From: Plasmodiophora brassicae
Lineage: Eukaryota; Endomyxa: Phytomyxea; Phytomyxea; Plasmodiophorida
Direction of reading: 5' to 3'
Assembly (NCBI GenBank): GCA_036867785.1
Contig: CP145421.1
Coordinates: forward strand, 806,001-870,000
Length of the DNA: 64,000 nucleotides
Under the pieces are notes generated by a model that saw only the letters and a list, made by a program, of their open reading frames with translations, made no database searches and was not told the DNA's origin. Shown one piece after another: positions 57,914 to 64,000 of this stretch. The translations under genes were made by a program, and so were the position numbers. Position 1 is the stretch's first letter. Each line of letters begins with the position of its first letter.

Positions 57914-59938
57914 TTATTCGCCAGCGACGGATTTGATGAGGAACCGTCGCAACGGGCCGTCCTCGACCCGGTTGGACATGGCCAGAATATCGTCCCGTCT
58001 GGAGCGGATCGTCGCCCGGTCCCGAAGCGCCCGGCGCAGCCTGGATTGCAGGTCGGCACCCAGGAGGAACCTCCTCGCCAGGCTCGTGGATTGCACGTCA
58101 TGCAGGCCGTCGTGCCCGACGATCGCCATGCAGATCGCGTTAGCAGCCGACCGGACGCCATCGTCGCCCGCCCCCGTCACCGCCAGACGCCGAACATGCT
58201 CGACGATCACGCCGGTGCCGTCATCGTCGTCCACCCTGTCCTTCGGCACGCTGTTCCGGCGTCGTCGGGGAGCGCCGCCTTCGACGACGTCCCGGATACA
58301 GTTGCCAGCGCTATCCGCCACGAGGATCCGGTTCGCGTCGAGGACGGCAATGCCACCCGGGAAGTCGATGCCGGTGGCGATCGTGTCCACGACGCCGGTG
58401 GACAGCGTCAGGCGCCGGACCGCGTTGTTCAGGTCGGTGACCAGGACGGCGTCCTTCGTGACGGCCAGGCGCTGCGGGCGATTGAACCGGGCGGACAGCG
58501 CGGGGCCGTCCAGGAAGCCAGCCGTGCCGCTGCCGCAGAAGGCGCGCGCTTCCACGGACGAACTGCGCAGGTCCAGCTCCACGACACGATGCGCATCCTG
58601 AACCACGAAACGGTTACCCGCGGCTACGCGGCGAGCCCCCCGCGCTCGGTGCGCACCTGTTCGACGACGAGCAGGACCCGATGGTGAAGCCAGGCGAGGT
58701 CGGACGGGCGCTGTAGGTTGACGACGTGACGAGGCGCGACGCCGTTTCGCAGGTTCGTGTCAACGACGTGGATGGCGGCGCGATCGGCGATCAGCAGGCG
58801 ATCGGGCCCATCGGCGAGCAATGCCGACGGCTGGTTCAGCCCCGAGGAGACCATCGTCGTTAAGTGGTTCGTGAACAGGTCCAGGACACGAACTGGGTTA
58901 CCGTACGGGTCAGATTGGGAACCGGGACGCTGCGGCACGGGTTACACCTAAGTGGAAGGCGGCATCGGCGATGTAGAGTCGGCGGGAGTCGGGGCAGACC
59001 GCCAGGGCTAGTGGGCAGGCGAGCTGGCCGTCGTTCCTGTCGCCATCGGCATCGCCGAACCCGGCCCGGCCGATCAGCGTGTCGACCTTGCACGCGTCCA
59101 GGTCGACCCGCCTGATCGAATGCGACCCGAACTCGCAGACGTAGACCAGGTGCGCCGACCGGTCGACAACGACGTCCACCGGGCCGTTCAGCCGCGCGTC
59201 GACCAACCGCCCATCGACAACGCGCCCGAATTCATCCGGGGCACCAACGAACACCCGACATGACATCACCGTTGCCGTCGACGCTGCCGGTGGCACGCTC
59301 GGCGCTCGTCGCCGATACTTCCGCCTTGTCGAAAGCTTTCTGCGCCCTTCAGCGTCGTAGGGCGCCTGAGGACGCCCGGTCAGAACAAGAGGTTTCCGTC
59401 GACAAGAAGGGACGTACCCCACGGTAGCGCAACCGGAACAGCATTCGAAGCCATTGCAGGAACTCGAGGTTGTCCTTCGTGCGCCCTAGCGAAGAGCAGT
59501 GGTCAGCAGGAAGGTCGTATGACGCTGGGAGTTGTGGTACCAACCTGCAACGATTTCAGCGATCGGGACATCGCGGTGAATGTCGTGCTTGGCGAGGACT
59601 CGCTGGACGACGCGCATGTTGGCCAGCGCAGCACGTGGGTCGTCGTCGTCGGTGCTGACATGGCGCATGTCGACATCACCGGGGAACAGCGCGTCGAGTA
59701 GCTGGCAGTAGACGGCTCCGGTCCTGCACTGCTCGATCGACGACAGCGATAGGTTCAGGAACCCGTTGACCCAGTCGAGCAGGTCGGAACGCCCGCCGTA
59801 CGCGACCTCGTTCGCGACGCGCTGCTTGCCGACGCTGACCGACCGTCGTCGCGCCCCACGACCTCGCCCAGGAACAGCCGACGCTGACGACGGCCGCGAC
59901 GACGTGATGACCCCCAGATGAACAACCGGCACCGTCAT
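57914..59938 (-). CDS. EB1-type CH domain fused to an NHL beta-propeller
   Basis: N-terminal half: GRSDLLDWVNGFLNLSLSSI, EQCRTGAVYCQLLDALFPGD, ANMRVVQRVLAKHD, VPIAEIVAGWYHNS, then after an intron DNLEFLQWLRMLFRLRYRG: the EB1 calponin-homology domain that binds microtubule plus ends. A short intron (GTACGT to CCTCAG) joins it in phase to APYDAEGRRKLSTRRKYRRR, and that exon runs open into NHL repeats: GRVVDGRLVDARLNGPVDVV, YVCEFGSHSIRRVDLDACKV, RRLYIADAAFHL, NRPQRLAVTKDAVLVTDLNN, FPGGIAVLDANRILVADSAG, ending LLADGPDRLLIADRAA-type blades and a helical tail (FLLGADLQSRLRRALRDRAT). The EB1 homology (EBH) coiled coil and EEY tail are absent. ATG 59938 is assumed. Confidence 0.75.
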
Positions 59939-60386
59939 GACGTCGCCACCTGCCGTTTCCCAAACACGGTACCTGGATCGATCTGGACTGGAATACACCT
60001 GGCAGGGTACGCGCACTGTCCCTAACGTGGTGCGCGTCACGTAACGCTATGTAACGCACCTGCTGCGCCCGGTTGCGCGCCCCCAACGCCGCCATGGCCT
60101 TGCTCGATCTATGCCCGTATACCGGGCGGACGACGCTGCTGGTGGATCACGTCGGCGCCTGCCTGCTGCTGTGGAGTCGTCGCCCCCCAGGAATCCGACC
60201 GGTCGCGCCGCGCACGTGTCGAGGGGGCGACCTCGGTGGATCAAGTTGCAGGGGGCGTGCGTCCCCCCCCCCCCCCCCCCCCCCCCGTCCCACCGAACAG
60301 TCCGACTAAAGCCCGTAACATCAACACGTGGAGAGCTGCGCGGGCGGCGGCGGCGTCACTGTCAGCGCGATATTTCAGTGCGGCGC
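59939..60386. other. Divergent intergenic region with poly(C) tract
   Basis: Between the start codons of the EB1-NHL gene and the LYR gene. Dominated by the C run at 60263-60286. An upstream open frame on the plus strand includes the tract but has no ATG support. Confidence 0.5.
60263..60286. repeat. Poly(C)24 homopolymer
   Basis: Twenty-four consecutive C, about 100 nt upstream of the LYR gene start. Length may be imprecise, as such runs slip in sequencing and in replication. On the other strand it is poly(G), able to form G-quadruplex. Confidence 0.9.
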
Positions 60387-60698
60387 ATGGCGAGCCGGCG
60401 GGAGGTGCTGCAGTTGTACCGGCAGATCCTGAGGAAGGCGCAGCGGTTCCCGAGCGTTGGGCGGGACCGGCTCGTCCAGAGCATCAAAGACGGTGGGTGG
60501 GTGTGGACGGGGTTCGTGCATGGCGCCGGGGGTGACCCACCGTGTGTGTGTGCAGAGTTCCATGAGAACAAGAACGAGGCGGACCCGACGCGGTTGAAGA
60601 ATCAGCTGGCGACGGCCCGGGATGGGCTGGATAAGCTGAACATGTACGAGTCGATGACGTCGGGTAACGCGTCCGACTGGAAGCTGGATCTGAAGTGA
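60387..60698 (+). CDS. LYR-motif mitochondrial protein
   Basis: ATG 60387; two exons joined at GTGGGT...GTGCAG (about 60493-60555). It reads ASRREVLQLYRQILRKAQRF (the L-Y-R motif), PSVGRDRLVQSIKD, EFHENKNEADPTRLKNQLAT and ARDGLDKLNMYESMTSG. This is the three-helix LYRM fold with the conserved Phe/Arg pattern, about 80 residues. LYR proteins serve the respiratory chain and Fe-S cluster assembly and bind acyl carrier protein. It resembles LYRM1/LYRM9 or small SDH/complex I assembly members; the exact orthologue is uncertain. Confidence 0.85.
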   Translation: MASRREVLQLYRQILRKAQRFPSVGRDRLVQSIKDGGWVWTGFVHGAGGDPPCVCAEFHENKNEADPTRLKNQLATARDGLDKLNMYESMTSGNASDWKLDLK

Positions 60699-60831
60699 TC
60701 GGCTGTACTTCTCTACACGGGCGTGTTATCCGAACCCGTCGTCCTCATCGTCGGCGGCGCGCCCTAGGGCCTGCCGGCGTAGACATCCAATTCTCAGACG
60801 ACGTGCCTGTTGATGACGTGTTGAGTGCCCC
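60699..60831. other. Short spacer after LYR gene
   Basis: No gene seen. Confidence 0.4.
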
Positions 60832-61161
60832 TTAAGACGATGGTTTATGCGTTTTAGTCGAGAAGACGGCAGTCGCTTGCGGCTGTGGTTGTAAGTCATG
60901 GTAACGCGCTGCGACGTTGCTGAGAAATGCGACGAACGGCTTTCGTGTCGTTGCGAATTGATATGGGGTCAATGATGGTCCACACATGTTGGCCAGGTCG
61001 ACTGCGGGTGATGCCTTGCCTGCCCCCCGGCGAACGGATAACTCAATCTGGTCAATCCAGCGAGGGCGCCCGGCGATATCATCGTGATGACACTGATGCT
61101 TGACGACCTTTCGGCATATGCTCCCTGTCAGGGCAATCCATGGCATCGCGGTCGAACGCAT
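60832..61161 (-). CDS. Possible hypothetical protein, 109 residues
   Basis: An ATG frame from 61161: MRSTAMPWIALTGSICRKVV, then GRPRWIDQIELSVRRG, ANMCGPSLTPYQFATTRKPF and VAFLSNVAARYHDLQPQPQA. Composition is protein-like, but there is no motif, no splice support and no recognised relative. It could equally be the 3' region of the gene at 61237-61836. A weaker frame overlaps on the plus strand. Confidence 0.3.
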   Translation of the reverse strand: MRSTAMPWIALTGSICRKVVKHQCHHDDIAGRPRWIDQIELSVRRGAGKASPAVDLANMCGPSLTPYQFATTRKPFVAFLSNVAARYHDLQPQPQATAVFSTKTHKPSS

Positions 61162-61236
61162 CAGGGGGACGTACTGCGATCGTATCCGTAACTTCGCTTC
61201 CACTTTATGACATCTACGTGAAGCAGCTGGGCGACG

Positions 61237-61836
61237 CTAGGCCATCAGGCCCAGTAGAACGGTCACTGCCGGGCCTATCAGTGCCGACAGCCTGGACACT
61301 GAACTGTATGTCAGTGACCGGCTCAGGTGGACCTTGCGGTTCCCAGTGCCGATAGGGTCCTTCGTGCTACGCGGGTTGTCGGGCACGGCCCGTTCATCCT
61401 CGTCGTTCTGCGCCTGGCCCGCGCTCGGCACGGCCCGTTCTTCATCGCCGTTGTGCGCCTCGTCAGCGCGAGGCACAGCCCTTGTGATGGCTTTCGATAC
61501 CAGGGCTTGCAGCGTCTCCGGTCTGGCGACCCTAAGGCCAAGTACGGTCAAAGGTGTGCCCCAGACGGCCACCGTTTTCAGCGTCAGTCCATTGCCATGG
61601 CCATGGATCGGTTCTGGGGCGTCTTCCTCCGCATTCCTCTTCCCGAGGTCGTACAGACCCTTCCCGGCCAGCGCAAGCGCGCCCGTCTTCATCGCCTTGA
61701 CCCGCCACGGGTCGTCCTTGAACGTCGCCCATTGCTTCAACAGTGCCTTCTCGACGGACGATTCCGTCGCCGACACGCTAACAGCAATTCCCAGCACAAC
61801 CACGAGGGTGGCTGTCATCGAAATCGGCCGCGCCAT
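61237..61836 (-). CDS. Secreted or GPI-like protein with short acidic tandem repeats
   Basis: Single exon, about 199 residues from ATG 61836. Signal peptide MTATLVVVLGIAVSVSATES, an Ala/Lys helical part (VEKALLKQWATFKDDPWRV, AMKTGALALAGKGLYDLGKR), GHGNGLTLKTVAVWGTPLTV, then imperfect repeats RAVPRADEAHNGDEERAVP, SAGQAQNDEDERAVPDN. The C-terminus VSRLSALIGPAVTVLLGLMA is hydrophobic to the last residue, compatible with a GPI-attachment signal or tail anchor. An alternative ATG at 61872 adds 12 residues. No homologue recognised. Confidence 0.6.
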   Translation of the reverse strand: MARPISMTATLVVVLGIAVSVSATESSVEKALLKQWATFKDDPWRVKAMKTGALALAGKGLYDLGKRNAEEDAPEPIHGHGNGLTLKTVAVWGTPLTVLGLRVARPETLQALVSKAITRAVPRADEAHNGDEERAVPSAGQAQNDEDERAVPDNPRSTKDPIGTGNRKVHLSRSLTYSSVSRLSALIGPAVTVLLGLMA

Positions 61837-61941
61837 ACCAGCCCGGTATCTGTTGTGGTCGTTTGTGCCCATGCCGCGCGCGCTGCTGGAAATAGACGAG
61901 ACCCGAGTCACGCACGTGTCTTGACCTGGGGTCACCTCCTC

Positions 61942-61959
61942 CTGCTGCTGCTGCTGCTG
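61942..61959. repeat. (CTG)6 microsatellite
   Basis: Six CTG units between the divergent start codons of the secreted protein and CCDC39, preceded by CTC units and followed by CCGCCG. Shares motif with the tract at 24558. Confidence 0.8.
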
Positions 61960-62093
61960 CCGCCGACCTATGGCCTGAGACGTTGCCGCCCCACTGTGTA
62001 TCGTCGGGGATCATCATGGGGGACCCATGTTCGGGTAGGTACCGTCTGGATCGATTCGTCCTGGGTGGCGGTCTTAGCGCCACACCGGCAGCG

Positions 62094-64000
62094 ATGGCGT
62101 CGTTGTCGGAGGAGCCGGCTGAGGGCGGTCCCGACGCCAAGGATGACCTGATCGTTAACGATGAGATCGACGCGGATGCGCCGGTGCCCGGCGACGAGGA
62201 CGCGCTGCCCTCCTGGGCGAGCAAGGCGTGTCGCGACCTGCACGACCGCGTCCAGCGCAGGGAGCGCGACCTGGACCGCAAGAACGCCGAAGTCAAGGAG
62301 ACCGAGGAGCGCATCACGATCATGGCCGAGCACCTGAAGAACGTCCAGACCGAGCTGGAGCGGACGCAGGAGCTCCTCGACGCCAAGGCGAAGGCCATCG
62401 AGTCCGAGGATCACATGAAACGCCTGGCCGAGCGCGAGCTGTCCCGCCTGCGCCTCGACGCCGTCAACGCCGAGAAACAGGCCATCGCCGCCAACGAGAA
62501 GATACGCGCCACCCAGAACCAGATGTTCGCCGCCAACGAGAAGCTCGAACGGTTCCGCCTCCAGCAGAACTGGAACCAAGGTCGGGCGCTACCGCACCTG
62601 CACATGGGCCTAGTCGGGAGCTGACGGCAGGGGGGTCGCAGAGGAACTTGAGCAGTGGTCGCTGGCCGTGAAGCAGAACGAAGACGACGCCGCCGCCCTG
62701 AACCGGTACCGACGTACCGACAACGCCAAGCTTCGTGCCGGTGCGATGACGATCGAACAGCTGACCAAGGCGAGTTAACAGCAGCGGTGTCGGTCGGTCG
62801 GCCGCGTTCCGCTGACGTTCTATCTCTCGGCAGGAGGCGCATGCGCTGAAACAGCAGCTGGACGTGGAGGTGACCGAGACACAGTCGGCCCAGATCGAGT
62901 TGGACAGGACGTCGCAGGACTTCCGGACGTTGCACCTGGAGCGACAGGAGATCGTCCGGCAATGGGAGGCGACGCAGCGCCAGCTGGGCAGCCGCGACAA
63001 CGAGATCTGCCAGATGGCGCTGGATGTGCAGAACCTCAAGGGGCAGATCAGCGCGAAGAAGGCGAAGGAGGACGAGATCCGCCGCATCTACGAGCAGGAG
63101 CGGGCGAACAACCAGGCGCTGGAGATGAACATCGGCGCCGCTGAGCGGAACTCGGAGAAGCTCAAGTTGCAGATGCAGGCCGAGCAGCAGCGGCTCACGA
63201 CGCTGCAATTGCAGACGGAATCGCAGCGCCGCGAGCTGGGCGAGGCCGCCAGCATGCTGCAGAAGGAGAAGCAGCAGGTGGCGAACGGGAAGCAGCTGCA
63301 GGTGGAGCGCCTGACGCAGCAGGACGAGGCGGAGAAGCGCACGGAACAGACGCGGGCGCGTCTCGACACCGAGTTCGGCAAGTGCGGCGACCTGGAGCAG
63401 CACGCGCGCCAGGTCCAGCTGCTGTTCGACGAGTCGCAGGAGCGCCAGGCGAACGACGAGAAGCTGCTGCAGACGCTGTCGGACGCGGTGATTAAGCACA
63501 ACCAGGAGCTGTTCGACGCCCGGAAGCTGGAGGCGAACACGGTCGCCGACATCAGCGGCCTGCAGGTGTCGTTGAAGAACGTGCAGAGCCAGATCGTGGA
63601 GAAGGACCAGCAATCGATCGGTCAGCAGGAGATGCTGTATGGCATCGAGTTCCAGCTGGTGCAGATGGAGCGGAAGGTGTCCCGGGCCGGCGGCAAGCGC
63701 ACGTTCAGCGAGAAGGCCGAGCTGAACGTCCAGATCGACAAGCTGAACGGCGACCTCGCCGCCGAACGCAAGCAGGAGCGCATGCTGGTTGGGCAAGTCA
63801 AGCGGATCGAGATCGACCTGGCAGCGTGCAGGAAGAAGCTGGCGGCGACGCGCAAGGAGCTCGCCCAGCTGAACGAGTCCATGAACGAGCACATGCTGGA
63901 GAACCAGACCAGTGAGGTCGAGCTCGCCAATTTCGAGGTCGGGCGCTGGAGCGAGGGGGACCCGCTATCGCTTATCTGGGCGGTGCACAGGCCGAGAAAG
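62094..64000 (+). CDS. CCDC39: CCDC39, axonemal ruler coiled-coil protein (5' part)
   Basis: Partner of CCDC40 in setting the 96-nm repeat of motile cilia, needed for inner dynein arms and the dynein regulatory complex. ATG 62094 gives an acidic N-terminus, then almost continuous coiled coil: DRVQRRERDLDRKNAEVKET, NEKLERFRLQQNWNQ, an intron, EELEQWSLAVKQNEDDAAAL, another intron, then EAHALKQQLDVEVTETQSAQ, DRTSQDFRTLHLERQEIVRQ, WEATQRQLGSRDNEICQMAL. The CCDC39 signature follows: MLYGIEFQLVQMERKVSRAG, FSEKAELNVQIDKLNGDLAA. The last exon begins after about 63990, with a probable intron starting near 63939. The gene runs off the window. Alternative upstream ATG at 62019. Confidence 0.92.

Noticed and set aside
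57914-59265. NHL protein as a separate gene starting at the internal ATG (MSCRVF)
   Set aside because: Possible, but the EB1 exon then has no stop; the only continuous path runs into NHL. Kept as the main test of the fusion finding.
62411-63892. 493-codon Leu-rich minus frame
   Set aside because: Antisense of the CCDC39 coiled coil; Leu-rich because CAG/GAG codons read as CTG/CTC on the other strand.

Overview
The window is nuclear DNA of a unicellular eukaryote. It is GC-rich, uses the standard genetic code and is very compact. Most genes are split by short spliceosomal introns, usually about 45-90 nt, with GTACGT-, GTAGGC- or GTGAGG-like donors. Convergent genes stop as little as 19 nt apart (1418/1438) and often within 60-130 nt (50464/50526, 57853/57914, 56313/56417). 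A CCDC39 orthologue and a long coiled-coil protein of outer-dynein-arm-docking type imply a motile flagellum. CYRI, GLG1-like repeats, a DOMON protein with a cupredoxin-like region, Aurora and STK32-type kinases and a cyclase with a voltage-sensor-like membrane region suggest a free-living or parasitic protist. The exact lineage cannot be fixed from this sequence alone. No transposon, virus-like element, CRISPR array, tRNA or rRNA was recognised.

Layout. 0-1.4 kb: tail of a WW-domain gene and a divergent protein kinase. 1.4-14.1 kb: five minus-strand genes in a row (TBC1D22 RabGAP, THYN1, an RCC1 propeller fused to a coiled coil, a class III nucleotidyl cyclase, RNA polymerase III subunit POLR3E). 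14.6-20.6 kb: STK32-like kinase, Aurora kinase, a hidden 104-residue gene, a lipase-like hydrolase and a SAM methyltransferase. 20.8-26.2 kb: secretory-pathway genes (GLG1-like, L-type lectin, DOMON protein). 26.5-31.2 kb: PP1 catalytic subunit, a cytochrome P450, COX16. 31.8-42.7 kb: a secreted EGF-repeat protein, two paralogous multi-pass membrane proteins flanking NAT10, a RING protein, a small membrane protein and a divergent H4/H3 pair. 42.9-50.5 kb: a bacterial-type phosphotransferase/P-loop kinase, a C2H2 protein, a RING-H2 protein, TECR and CYRI. 50.5-57.9 kb: PX-SH3 protein, PP1 inhibitor-2, SDHA, a six-TM protein and a 99-residue gene. 57.9-64 kb: an EB1-type CH domain fused to an NHL propeller, an LYR protein, a secreted repeat protein and CCDC39 running off the end.

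The genes do not form one pathway. Functional pairs do occur: PP1 with its inhibitor-2, COX16, SDHA and an LYR protein for mitochondrial respiration, and two flagellar genes. The points most worth a second look are the EB1-NHL and RCC1-coiled-coil fusions, the matching hairpins after both histone genes, the bacterial-type kinase carrying introns, and the low-complexity insertion in the P450.

Most genes are interrupted, so start and end here mark start codon to stop codon including introns. Exon limits were inferred by hand from frame continuity, splice consensus and family similarity recalled from memory.
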